DNA of 9,152 bases from Acidocella sp. (GCA_028687415.1 JAQUAC010000079.1:1-9152); one strand, 5' to 3'. Shown: positions 1-6,364, numbered from the stretch's first letter. Made by a program: numbers and translations. Notes: generated by a model from the letters alone, not told the origin.

Positions 1-941
1 TGACCGCGCAGGTGGTCTATCAGGCGCTGCACCATGGCAGCCTGAAGCTGGACCAGACCGTGCCCATCTCCGTGAATGCCTGGCACCAGCAGGGCTCCAC
101 CATGTTCATCGATCCAAAATCCGTGGTGACCGTGGACCAGTTGCTGCACGGCCTCATCATCGATTCCGGCAATGATGCCGCGACCGCGCTCGCCGAGCAG
201 GTGGCCGGCAGCACGGATGCCTTTGTGCAGATGATGAACAGGACCGTCGCCAAGCTGCACCTGACCGACACTAACTACACCAACGTCACCGGCCTGCCGG
301 ACCCGGCGTTGCACACCTCGGCCATGGACGTGGCACTGCTCTCCGCCGCCATGCTTCAGGACGAGCCCGAGATTTTGAACATCTCCAAGATGCAGAGCTA
401 CACCTACAACAACATCACGCAGCGGAGCTGGAATCCGGTTCTGTTCAAGGACCCGACCGTGGACGGGCTGAAGACCGGCCTCACCGATGAGAGCGGCCAC
501 TGCATCGACGCCACGGCCCTACGCGGCAACATGCGGCTGATCGCCGTGGTGACCGGCGGCCCAACCTGGAGTGAGAGCACGGCGGCCATCGAAGCCCTGC
601 TCAATTACGGGCAGCGCTTCTTCACCGACTCCAAGATCGCCACCGCCGGGCAACCCATCGACACGCTGAAGAGCGACGCGCTGGATAGCGGCAGCGTGCC
701 AGTGGGTCCGGCCAAGGACATCGTCCTCACCTTGCCGGTGGAGGCTGTCAACTCCACGGCACACAGCATCACCTACACCGCGGACCTCACCCCTGGCGTC
801 ACCAAGGGCGAGACGCTGGGCGACGTGACCTACACCGCCAACGGCAAGACCCTGGCCACCGTGCCGGTGGTGGCGCTGGCCGATTCCCCGCCGGCGAGCT
901 TCATGACCAAACTCAAGAACAAGCTGAGAAAATACCTATGA
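1..941 (+). CDS. D-alanyl-D-alanine carboxypeptidase (PBP5/6 family), 5'-truncated
   Basis: Low-molecular-weight penicillin-binding protein that trims the terminal D-Ala from peptidoglycan pentapeptides in the periplasm. The gene enters from the left; the first whole codon is at base 3 and about 312 residues are visible. The signal peptide and the SxxK motif with the nucleophilic serine lie outside the window; the visible start (TAQVVYQAL) matches sequence that normally follows SxxK directly. The second active-site motif, SGN, is at bases 165-173 and the KTG motif, in DGLKTGLTDESG, at 471-479. After the transpeptidase-fold domain comes a beta-rich region fitting the PBP5 C-terminal domain, then a basic amphipathic end (SFMTKLKNKLRKYL) like the membrane anchor of PBP5/6. 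Its TGA overlaps the next gene's ATG. It could be called dacA, dacC or dacF; the sequence does not decide. Confidence 0.93.
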   Translation, partial: TAQVVYQALHHGSLKLDQTVPISVNAWHQQGSTMFIDPKSVVTVDQLLHGLIIDSGNDAATALAEQVAGSTDAFVQMMNRTVAKLHLTDTNYTNVTGLPDPALHTSAMDVALLSAAMLQDEPEILNISKMQSYTYNNITQRSWNPVLFKDPTVDGLKTGLTDESGHCIDATALRGNMRLIAVVTGGPTWSESTAAIEALLNYGQRFFTDSKIATAGQPIDTLKSDALDSGSVPVGPAKDIVLTLPVEAVNSTAHSITYTADLTPGVTKGETLGDVTYTANGKTLATVPVVALADSPPASFMTKLKNKLRKYL

Positions 942-1186
942 GCGACACCCTGCCCGATCGGCTGTCCATTGACCCGGATAGCAAGTTTTACGACCAAACC
1001 ATACTGGAGCGCGGCATCGGCATCCGCTTCAACGGCACCGAGAAGACGAATGTCGAGGAATATTCCGTCTCCGAGGGCTGGGTGAAAGTCTCCGTCGGCA
1101 AAACCATGGACCGCCGCGGTAAACCGCTGACGATGAAACTCAAGGGCAAGGTCGAGCCCTATTTCCGGGATACGGCGGAAGCCTGA
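938..1186 (+). CDS. DUF3297 family small protein
   Basis: An 82-residue soluble protein with no signal peptide or membrane segment. I recognise it as a DUF3297-type protein from the run VLERGIGIRFNG-like (here ILERGIGIRFNG, residues 23-34), NVEEYSVSEGWVKV (38-51) and the lysine-rich LTMKLKGKVEPYF end. The family has no established function that I know of. The ATG shares four bases (ATGA) with the stop of the carboxypeptidase gene and has only a weak purine stretch (GAGAAA) upstream, so translation is probably coupled to that gene and the two are likely co-transcribed. A strong hairpin follows eight bases after its stop. I infer no role in cell-wall metabolism beyond co-transcription. Confidence 0.85.
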   Translation: MSDTLPDRLSIDPDSKFYDQTILERGIGIRFNGTEKTNVEEYSVSEGWVKVSVGKTMDRRGKPLTMKLKGKVEPYFRDTAEA

Positions 1187-1193
1187 ACCGCTT

Positions 1194-1219
1194 GGCCGGG
1201 GTAGGCCCCTACCCCGGCC
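1194..1219. terminator. Bidirectional hairpin terminator between convergent genes
   Basis: Perfect inverted repeat with 12-base arms GGCCGGGGTAGG and CCTACCCCGGCC and two bases between them, so in RNA about 11 base pairs with a four-base loop. It begins eight bases after the DUF3297 stop and contains the stop codon (TAG, bases 1211-1209) of the converging flavin-reductase-family gene. Only a short T tract (GTTTC) follows on the + strand and none on the - strand, so it is a GC-rich hairpin with a weak U tract. It could act as a terminator for both genes or as a 3' end stabiliser. Confidence 0.7.
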
Positions 1220-1826
1220 GTTTCATATCCACCCGGCTCTCCGGCAAAATCTCGGCATAAGCTGTCGGCCCGCCTGCGCGGAGCAAGATATGCGCGCCGA
1301 ACGTGTCGAACACGCCATCCTTCAACAACTCCGGCGCTATATGCACGCCCACTACCTCGCCCAGCACCAGCCAAACCTGCGCCGGGTCGCCCTTATAGCC
1401 CTTAAGCTGCACGATATCCGCCACCTTGCACTCAAAATTCACCGGGCTGGCGGCCACGCGCGGCGGTTTCACCAAACAGCTTTGCGCTGTCTCCAACCCG
1501 GCGCGGTTAAACTCGTCCTCGCCATAGGGCAAGTTGGCGGAGGTCTCATTCATCGCCGCTCCCAACTGCCGCGTCACGAGATTCCACACAAATTCGCCGG
1601 TCTCGCGCACGTTGCGCAGGGAATCCTTCGCGCCAACACTGGAAAAACCGATAATCGGCGGATGGTAGCAGAAGGCATTGAAAAAACTGTAGGGCGCCAG
1701 ATTAACGCTGCCGTCCGCGCCACGGGTTGAAACCCAGCCAATCGGCCTTGGTCCCACGATGGCGTTGAACGGATCGTGCTTCAGCCCGTGCCCTTGCGCG
1801 GGCTCATAGAAATAATGCTGCTCCAT
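1209..1826 (-). CDS. Flavin reductase family protein (FMN-binding split barrel)
   Basis: A 205-residue protein of the DIM6/NTAB flavin-reductase-like family, which binds FMN in a split beta barrel and usually works as the NAD(P)H:flavin reductase partner of a monooxygenase or as an uncharacterised flavoprotein. Typical features are VGPRPIGWVSTRGADGSVNL (residues 24-43), APYSFFNAFCYHPPIIGFS (44-62), KDSLRN (67-72) and GEFVWNLV (77-84), the usual FMN-contacting segments. There is no signal peptide. I chose the ATG at 1826 (MEQHYFYEP) over an in-frame TTG at 1844, because homologues of this type begin close to this motif and AGG lies about nine bases upstream. The start codon lies inside a 10-bp inverted repeat (1822-1857). 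No monooxygenase gene is adjacent, so the substrate cannot be inferred. It follows acpS on the same strand after 177 bases and probably has its own promoter. Confidence 0.88.
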   Translation of the reverse strand: MEQHYFYEPAQGHGLKHDPFNAIVGPRPIGWVSTRGADGSVNLAPYSFFNAFCYHPPIIGFSSVGAKDSLRNVRETGEFVWNLVTRQLGAAMNETSANLPYGEDEFNRAGLETAQSCLVKPPRVAASPVNFECKVADIVQLKGYKGDPAQVWLVLGEVVGVHIAPELLKDGVFDTFGAHILLRAGGPTAYAEILPESRVDMKRPG

Positions 1827-1857
1827 GGCGCTCAGCCTATCCAAGCCGCGCCATGGA
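1822..1857 (-). promoter_or_regulatory. Inverted repeat enclosing the flavin reductase start codon
   Basis: Perfect 10-base arms, TCCATGGCGC at 1822-1831 and GCGCCATGGA at 1848-1857 (+ strand), with a 16-base spacer. In the mRNA of the downstream gene, the right arm contains the initiator AUG (bases 1826-1824), while the Shine-Dalgarno-like GGAUAGG sits in the loop. The left arm carries a second AUG that opens a five-codon frame (M-A-R-L-G-stop) ending in the loop. Folding would hide the start codon and could limit translation. As DNA it could instead be an operator. The symmetry is directly visible; the function is inferred. Confidence 0.5.
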
Positions 1858-1870
1858 AGCCAGCATCATC

Positions 1871-1939
1871 TCAGCGCCCCCGCGAGTTCGGCCTCCCGGT
1901 AGCCACAAACCCTGTCGCAGCCAAACTATTCGTGATCAT
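1871..1939 (-). CDS. Candidate 22-residue leader peptide or small protein
   Basis: A short frame beginning MITNSLAATG and ending at a TGA 44 bases before the flavin reductase ATG. Its start is preceded by GAGG four bases upstream (GAGGAAAA then ATG), a better ribosome site than that of many real genes in this window. The peptide has no run of one amino acid that would indicate classical attenuation, and no transmembrane character. I do not recognise it. It may be a leader peptide, a chance frame in an untranslated leader, or a remnant. Confidence is low because 22 codons can arise by chance. Confidence 0.25.
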   Translation of the reverse strand: MITNSLAATGFVATGRPNSRGR

Positions 1940-1955
1940 TTTTCCTCACGGAACA

Positions 1956-1982
1956 AAGAAACTTATTAACGACCAGTTTCTT
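1956..1982. terminator. AT-rich inverted repeat after acpS
   Basis: Arms AAGAAACT (1956-1963) and AGTTTCTT (1975-1982), perfect over eight bases with an 11-base spacer, 21 bases beyond the acpS stop. In the acpS transcript the stem is followed by a U-rich but interrupted stretch (UGUUCC). The stem is weak for an intrinsic terminator, so it may instead be a protein-binding dyad in the promoter of the flavin reductase gene. Confidence 0.3.
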
Positions 1983-2003
1983 CTGTCTGATGGGACAATA
2001 AAG

Positions 2004-2414
2004 TTAAGCGGGGGATAGCGGCTCCACCGAAATAATCACCTGGGCATAGGCGTAAGGGTACTCATCGGTGAGCGAGAGCGCTATGCGCGGCGCGTAGCCG
2101 GCGGGCGTCAATGCATGCAATCGCGCCAGAGCGGCACCGTGCAGCTCCATGGTCGGCTGGCCAGAGGGCAGGTTCACCACGCGCAAATCGGACAGGAACA
2201 CGCCATGCCGGAAGCCCGTGCCCAACGCCTTTGAGCACGCTTCCTTCGCCGCGAAACGCTTGGCGTAACTACTGGCACGGAAATGCGCCCGGCGCTCGGA
2301 TCGCGCGCGCTCAACCTCGGAGAACACCCGTAGCGTGAAACGCTCGCCGTGTTTTTCCAGCATTTTTTCCACGCGCCGAATATCGCAAAGGTCGGTGCCG
2401 AGGCCGAGGATCAC
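2004..2414 (-). CDS. acpS: Holo-[acyl-carrier-protein] synthase
   Basis: Transfers the 4'-phosphopantetheine arm of coenzyme A to a serine of acyl carrier protein, making ACP active for fatty acid synthesis in the cytoplasm. At 136 residues it has the size of the short trimeric AcpS family. The N-terminal MILGLGTDLCDIRRVE carries the metal-binding Asp8, and the second signature, RFAAKEACSKALGTG (residues 53-67), carries Glu58. The end, IALSLTDEYPYAYAQVIIS (111-129), is the family's last core strand region. The start is GTG at 2414, overlapping the rsh stop as GTGA, so translation is probably coupled to rsh. It is the last gene of the folK-rpoZ-rsh-acpS series. In many alphaproteobacteria lepB, rnc and era follow; here they do not. 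Confidence 0.95.
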   Translation of the reverse strand: MILGLGTDLCDIRRVEKMLEKHGERFTLRVFSEVERARSERRAHFRASSYAKRFAAKEACSKALGTGFRHGVFLSDLRVVNLPSGQPTMELHGAALARLHALTPAGYAPRIALSLTDEYPYAYAQVIISVEPLSPA

Positions 2415-4672
2415 GTCCGCGCCCGTTCCACCTGCGCAATGCCGGAGGCGCCACGTAACCCGGCAATGACCTGCCCAAGCTGGCGCACATCGCGGACCTC
2501 GACATCGACGATGGCTTCAAAGAAATCCTGCTGGCGATGGACAATTTTAAGATTAGCGATAGCGCCATCCTGCTTGGCAACGGCGTTGGTGAGGTTAGCC
2601 AGGGAGCTTGGGCTGTTATTGGCGATGACGCTGATGCGGCCAGTGAAGCGCTGCGCCTTCGCATCCATGCGGGCCAGCCCGGGCATGTCCCAATCCACGT
2701 CGATGAAACGTTCAGGCGTGGCGGCAAAGGTTTCCAGCGTGGCACAATCCTTCGTGTGCACGGTCACCCCCTTGCCGGTGGAGACGATGCCGACAATCTT
2801 GTCGCCCGGCAGCGGGTGGCAACATCCGGCATAATGCACGTCCATGCCCGCCACGAGCCCGGTGACGGGCATGCCGCCATCCGCCTTGGCGGTGCTGCGC
2901 GGCGAGCGGGCGGTGAGCGAATTGCTCATGAAGGCAGGCAGCATGCGCGGGGCTCGCACCTCGCGCAGCTCTGGGTAGGCGGCGTAAACCACGTCCTTCG
3001 GCCCGACGATGCCAGTGGCGACCGCGACGTACAGATCGTCCAGCGTCGGCTGCTTGAAGATCTTGGCAATCGGCTCCAGGGTTTTTTCCGAGCCATCCAC
3101 GCCTTCCTGACGGAAGGCTTTCGCCAGCGTGGACTTGCCGGCATCGCGGTGCTGGTCGCGCATCTGCTGCGCCAGGAAGCGACGGATGCGCGCGCGCGCC
3201 TTGCCCGTGACGACGAAGCGCTCCCAGGCCGGAGATGGCGTGCCGCCGCGGGCAGTGAGGATTTCCACCTGATCGCCGTTCTGCAGCTCGTAGCGCAACG
3301 GCATCAGCCGCCCGTTGATGCGTGCGCCAACGCAGGTGTCGCCAATCTGGCTATGCACGGCATAGGCAAAGTCAACCGAGGTGGCGCCGCGCGGCAGCTG
3401 AATGAGCTGGCCCTTGGGCGTGAAGCAAAACACCTGGTCCTGGTATAATTCCAGCTTGGTATTTTCCAGAAATTCGTCCGGTGCCGCGGAGTTTTCCAGA
3501 ATTTCCAGCAGATCCTGCACCCAGCGGAATTTCTGCACATCAGCCGAGGAAGCGTCTGCTTGCTTGTAGAGCCAATGCGCGGCCACCCCCGCCTCCGCCA
3601 CCGCCTGCATGTCCGGCGTGCGGATCTGGAGCTCGATCTTCTGATTGCGCGGCTGGCGCAGCGTGACGCCGGTGTGCAGGGACTGGTAACCGTTGGTCTT
3701 CGGCGTCGAGATGTAATCCTTGAACCGCCCGGCGATGACCGGATAGGCGGCATGGATCGTACCTAGCGCCACGTAGCAATCCGCGCGCGAGGGCACGATA
3801 ATGCGGAAAGCCATGATGTCCGACAACTGCTCGAACGCCACGTTGCGGCGCTGCATTTTCTGCCAGATGGAATAAGGCGATTTCTCGCGCCCAGCGATTT
3901 CCACCACCTCCACCCCGGCATCGCGGCAGACGCGCAGCAACTCCTGGCGCACTTCCTCGATAACATCCGCCCCCTGCCCGCGCAGGAAGTTGAGCCGCGC
4001 CTGGATGGTGTCGTACGCCTCAGGGTCGATCTCGGCGAAGGAGCGCGTCTGCAACTCGGTCTTCACCGATTCCATGCCGATGCGCTCAGCCAGCGGCGCG
4101 TAAATCTCCATCGTCTCGCGGGCGATGCGCAGGCGCTTATGCGCGGCGCCGATCGCCCCGATGGTGCGCATATTGTGCAGCCGGTCCGCGAGCTTGACGA
4201 TGAGCACGCGGATATCCTTGCTCATGGCCAGCACGAGCTTGCGGAAATTCTCGGCTTGCTTGGTGCGGTCGGACTGCAATTCCAGCCGCGTGAGCTTGGT
4301 TACGCCATCAACAAGCCCCGCAACCTCCGGGCCAAAGCGCTTTTGCAGCGAGGCCAGGGTGGTGGAGCTGTCTTCCACCGTATCGTGCAGCAGCGCGGTG
4401 ATGATGGAAGCGGAATCGAGCTTATAGCCGGCGAGGATGTTCGCGACGGCGAGCGGGTGGGTGATGTAGGGTTCGCCGTTGCCGCGCTTCTGGTCCTTAT
4501 GCGCCTCTTCGGCAACGCCATAGGCGTCGTCGATCACCGCCGGATCGGCCTTGGAATCGTAAGAGGCTACGCGCGAAAGCAGCCCGCGCAATTCCGAGTG
4601 GAATTGCGGAGGAGCCCCTGACAGCCCTTCCGGCAGGCAGGACAGGCGCGTGGCGCGGCAGCCTGTCCACAT
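2411..4672 (-). CDS. rsh: Bifunctional (p)ppGpp synthetase/hydrolase (Rsh, RelA/SpoT family)
   Basis: Makes and degrades the alarmone (p)ppGpp and so sets the stringent response to starvation. The 753-residue frame has all the domains of a long RSH enzyme. The HD hydrolase has THPL (His72), LLHDTVED (His96-Asp97, Glu100-Asp101) and KLADRLHN (Asp163), so hydrolysis looks intact. The synthetase has GREKSPYS (Arg262, Lys264), Asp285 in SDIMAFRII, NGYQSLH (327-333) and IELQIRT with Glu347, so synthesis also looks intact. TGS domain about 411-473, conserved-cysteine region with CCHPLPGD (617-624) and Cys643, ACT domain about 675-750. The ATG at 4672 lies four bases after the rpoZ stop without a clear ribosome site. 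The first 27 residues do not resemble RSH N-termini and overlie two inverted repeats, so an in-frame TTG at 4591 is an alternative start giving a family-like length. Confidence 0.96.
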   Translation of the reverse strand: MWTGCRATRLSCLPEGLSGAPPQFHSELRGLLSRVASYDSKADPAVIDDAYGVAEEAHKDQKRGNGEPYITHPLAVANILAGYKLDSASIITALLHDTVEDSSTTLASLQKRFGPEVAGLVDGVTKLTRLELQSDRTKQAENFRKLVLAMSKDIRVLIVKLADRLHNMRTIGAIGAAHKRLRIARETMEIYAPLAERIGMESVKTELQTRSFAEIDPEAYDTIQARLNFLRGQGADVIEEVRQELLRVCRDAGVEVVEIAGREKSPYSIWQKMQRRNVAFEQLSDIMAFRIIVPSRADCYVALGTIHAAYPVIAGRFKDYISTPKTNGYQSLHTGVTLRQPRNQKIELQIRTPDMQAVAEAGVAAHWLYKQADASSADVQKFRWVQDLLEILENSAAPDEFLENTKLELYQDQVFCFTPKGQLIQLPRGATSVDFAYAVHSQIGDTCVGARINGRLMPLRYELQNGDQVEILTARGGTPSPAWERFVVTGKARARIRRFLAQQMRDQHRDAGKSTLAKAFRQEGVDGSEKTLEPIAKIFKQPTLDDLYVAVATGIVGPKDVVYAAYPELREVRAPRMLPAFMSNSLTARSPRSTAKADGGMPVTGLVAGMDVHYAGCCHPLPGDKIVGIVSTGKGVTVHTKDCATLETFAATPERFIDVDWDMPGLARMDAKAQRFTGRISVIANNSPSSLANLTNAVAKQDGAIANLKIVHRQQDFFEAIVDVEVRDVRQLGQVIAGLRGASGIAQVERART
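4587..4608 (-). promoter_or_regulatory. Perfect hairpin at the alternative start of rsh
   Basis: Arms CGCAATTCC (4587-4595) and GGAATTGCG (4600-4608) are perfect over nine bases with the four-base spacer GAGT. In rsh mRNA the 3' arm contains the in-frame UUG (bases 4591-4589) that is the candidate alternative start, preceded by GGAA. A stable tetraloop hairpin at this site could influence initiation or RNA processing. The function is inferred from position only. Confidence 0.4.
4640..4668 (-). promoter_or_regulatory. Hairpin just inside or before rsh
   Basis: Arms GGACAGGC (4640-4647) and GCCTGTCC (4661-4668), perfect over eight bases with a 13-base GC-rich spacer, beginning one base after the rsh ATG. 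No U tract follows, so it is not a standard terminator. Together with a smaller repeat over the last rpoZ codons (CGGCGG 4681-4686 and CCGCCG 4693-4698) it forms a run of structured RNA at the rpoZ-rsh junction, perhaps a processing or attenuation site. Confidence 0.4.
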
Positions 4673-4676
4673 GGTG

Positions 4677-5084
4677 TTACCGGCGGGACTTGCCGCCGAG
4701 TTCCGCCTCGATCGCCGCCTGGATATCCTCAGGCGTCATTTCCTCGGCCTCGGCGGCCATGGCGGCGGCTTCTTCCTCGGCGGAGACGTCCTGCAGGCCG
4801 AAAATGTTCTGGTCGGTCGGGATGAGGTCCAGCACTTCCTCGTCCACGGGCTCGGGCTCGGGCACGCGGGAGAGGGACTTCACCAGATCCTGCTCCAGTT
4901 CGGGCAGGGCCAGGGTTTCCTCAGCGATCTCGCGCAGAGCCACGACCGGGTTCTTGTCGTTGTCGCGGTCGATGGTCAGCTGCTCGCCGCGGCTGATATT
5001 ACGGGCACGCTGCGCGGCCAGGAGAACCAGTTCGAACCGGTTCGGCACTTTCAAAACGCAGTCTTCAACGGTGACGCGGGCCAT
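4677..5084 (-). CDS. rpoZ: RNA polymerase omega subunit
   Basis: Small subunit that helps fold and hold the beta' subunit of RNA polymerase; in some bacteria it is also part of the ppGpp-binding site of the polymerase. The 135-residue protein opens with MARVTVEDCVLKVPNRFELV, followed by LAAQRARNISRG (residues 22-33) and NPVVALREIAEE (45-56), the conserved omega core. After this comes an acidic tail (about 77-130, rich in Glu and Ala) ending in GGKSRR; long acidic tails are usual in alphaproteobacterial omegas. The ATG at 5084 is chosen over a 26-residue upstream extension because the conserved core starts there and GGAG lies eight bases upstream. It sits 78 bases after folK and directly before rsh, the common rpoZ-spoT/rsh arrangement linking polymerase and alarmone. 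Confidence 0.95.
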   Translation of the reverse strand: MARVTVEDCVLKVPNRFELVLLAAQRARNISRGEQLTIDRDNDKNPVVALREIAEETLALPELEQDLVKSLSRVPEPEPVDEEVLDLIPTDQNIFGLQDVSAEEEAAAMAAEAEEMTPEDIQAAIEAELGGKSRR

Positions 5085-5162
5085 CCGAAACGCTCCAAGG
5101 CAAAATAGATTGAACGATTGCCTTAACCCGTGGGCTGGCGAGATGCAAGTCTTAAGCGGCAC

Positions 5163-5666
5163 TTAGCCGGATTCGGCATGCCAGAGCTGTATCGGCTGCG
5201 GGGGCAGGTCTGATAACAGTGTGGCGATGCTCTGGCGCAGCGCGGGGTGGCGCCAGCCTGGGGCGACGTCGAGCAACGGGCGCAATACGAAGGCACGCAG
5301 ATGCGCCCGAGGGTGCGGCAGAATGGGGTCCGGCACGGCGCGGATGATGCCGTTGAGGTCGATAATGTCGAGATCCAGCGTGCGGGCAGCATTGGGCACG
5401 GAGCGTTCTCGGGCAAAGCGGTTCTCAATCTCCTGCAAATGCGCGAGCAGCTCCGCCGGAGCGATCTCGCCTTCCAGCCGGATCATGCCGTTGCAGTAAT
5501 CGGGCTGGTCGGAACGGGGGATGGAGGCGGAGCGGTACCATGGGGAAAGCGCCACGAGCGTAAGCCCCGGAATTTCGCCCACGGCGGCGGCGGCGGCCTG
5601 GCAGGTCTCCAGCGGCGTGGCACCATCCGGCCCAGGCAGGTTGGCACCGATGGCAACAAGTATCAT
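5163..5666 (-). CDS. folK: 2-amino-4-hydroxy-6-hydroxymethyldihydropteridine pyrophosphokinase (HPPK)
   Basis: Transfers pyrophosphate from ATP to 6-hydroxymethyl-7,8-dihydropterin, the step before dihydropteroate synthase in folate synthesis. The 167-residue protein has the HPPK order: MILVAIGANLPG at the N-terminus, SPWYRSASIP (residues 41-50), DQPDYCNG (53-60), the signature RTLDLDIIDL (95-104) with Asp98 and Asp100 that bind the two Mg ions, and LPHPRAHLRAFVLRPLLDV (116-134). The ATG at 5666 is preferred over an in-frame TTG at 5702, since conserved sequence begins at MILVAIGAN; GAGG lies 11 bases upstream. No folP or folB is in the window. It is the promoter-proximal gene of the folK-rpoZ-rsh-acpS series. 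Confidence 0.94.
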   Translation of the reverse strand: MILVAIGANLPGPDGATPLETCQAAAAAVGEIPGLTLVALSPWYRSASIPRSDQPDYCNGMIRLEGEIAPAELLAHLQEIENRFARERSVPNAARTLDLDIIDLNGIIRAVPDPILPHPRAHLRAFVLRPLLDVAPGWRHPALRQSIATLLSDLPPQPIQLWHAESG

Positions 5667-5788
5667 AAGGGGAAACGCCTCACGCTCACTCTTCCATGAC
5701 AAGGGATGATTAACTCCATCGTTCTAACATTTTTAATAAGTCTGTATATCTAATTTAACTTTGGTTTCACCCTTAGAAAGAAAAAGCC
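5667..5788. promoter_or_regulatory. AT-rich divergent promoter region between folK and the NYN gene
   Basis: About 120 bases separate the two divergent start codons. The stretch 5709-5785 is markedly AT-rich against a GC-rich background, as expected for promoters in both directions. On the + strand CTAACA (5724-5729) with TATCTA (5747-5752), or TATATC (5745-5750), are possible but weak elements. On the - strand TTAAAT followed 17 bases later by TAAAAA is equally weak. I cannot assign exact starts. Confidence 0.5.
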
Positions 5789-6364
5789 ATGCGCTTCTCC
5801 ACTCAGGAACGTACCGCACTCTTCATTGATGGCGCTAACCTCTATGCGGCAACTCGTAGCCTGGGCTTTGATATCGACTACCGAAGGTTGCTAGAATATT
5901 TCGGTAAAAAAACGAATATGTTGCGGGCATATTACTACTCAGCGTTGCTGGAGACCGAAGAGTATTCTCCCCTCAAGCCGCTAACGGACTGGCTCGCCTA
6001 TAACGGCTACAGCCTCGTCACAAAGCCGGCTAAGGAGTTTACCGATGCGTTCGGCCGCCGCCGGGTGAAGGGCAACATGGATATCGAACTGGCCATCGAC
6101 ATGCTGGAGTTGGCGTCCAATCTCGACCATGCCGTGTTGTTCTCCGGGGACTCAGACTTCCGCCGCTTGGTCGAGGCTGTGCAACGTAAAGGCGTGCGCG
6201 TTTCCGTTGTCTCGACAATTAAGACAAGCCCGCCGATGATCGCCGACGAGCTGCGCCGTCAGGCCGACCAGTATATCGAGCTAGCCGACATTGCCCCGGA
6301 ATTCACCCGCCGGCCGAGCGACTCGCGCCCCCGCCCCGCCAGCCAGGATGACGAGCTCGCATGA
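5789..6364 (+). CDS. NYN domain (LabA/DUF88-like) protein
   Basis: A 191-residue cytoplasmic protein with an NYN domain, a PIN-like nuclease fold expected to cut RNA with a metal cluster held by acidic residues. The acidic positions are present: ALFIDGANLYA (residues 10-20, Asp14 and Asn17), KGNMDIELAIDML (94-106, Asp98 and Asp104) and VLFSGDSDFRRLVEA (116-130, Asp121 and Asp123), with KGVRVSVVS (134-142) as the next strand. After about residue 172 the tail is Arg/Pro-rich and probably disordered. The ATG is preceded only by a loose purine stretch (AGAAAGAAAAAG). Its TGA overlaps the next ATG, so it is probably co-translated with the uracil-DNA glycosylase. The RNA target is unknown. Upstream it faces folK across an AT-rich promoter region. 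Confidence 0.9.
   Translation: MRFSTQERTALFIDGANLYAATRSLGFDIDYRRLLEYFGKKTNMLRAYYYSALLETEEYSPLKPLTDWLAYNGYSLVTKPAKEFTDAFGRRRVKGNMDIELAIDMLELASNLDHAVLFSGDSDFRRLVEAVQRKGVRVSVVSTIKTSPPMIADELRRQADQYIELADIAPEFTRRPSDSRPRPASQDDELA

Larger units (their letters stand above)
1827..2003 (-). promoter_or_regulatory. Upstream/leader region of the flavin reductase gene
   Basis: These 177 bases separate acpS from the downstream gene. The acpS-proximal part (about 1920-2003) is AT-rich and holds an inverted repeat at 1956-1982; the other part is GC-rich and holds the small frame and the start-codon hairpin. I see no convincing -35/-10 pair. The AT-rich stretch is the likeliest site for a promoter of the flavin reductase gene and for the end of the acpS transcript. 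Confidence 0.4.

Noticed and set aside
1290..1730. + strand open frame of 146 codons over the flavin reductase gene
   Set aside because: It is antisense to a clear conserved gene and its composition is typical of a shadow frame.
1859..1885. CTGAGA after a G-rich stretch, reminiscent of the first part of a TPP riboswitch
   Set aside because: The second conserved block of a TPP riboswitch (the ACCUGAUC / UAAUGCCAGCG-like part) is absent downstream and the gene is not thiamine-related.
2537..3448. Long + strand open frame of 303 codons inside rsh
   Set aside because: It is antisense to the conserved TGS/C-terminal part of rsh, its translation is His/Arg/Ala-rich without recognisable domains, and GC-rich genes commonly give such shadows.
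5085..5162. 26-residue N-terminal extension of rpoZ
   Set aside because: The omega core begins at MARVTVEDCV and GGAG is placed correctly for that ATG; the extension has no conserved features.
5667..5702. 12-residue N-terminal extension of folK from a TTG
   Set aside because: HPPK proteins start at the first beta strand (ILVAIGAN), which the ATG at 5666 provides.
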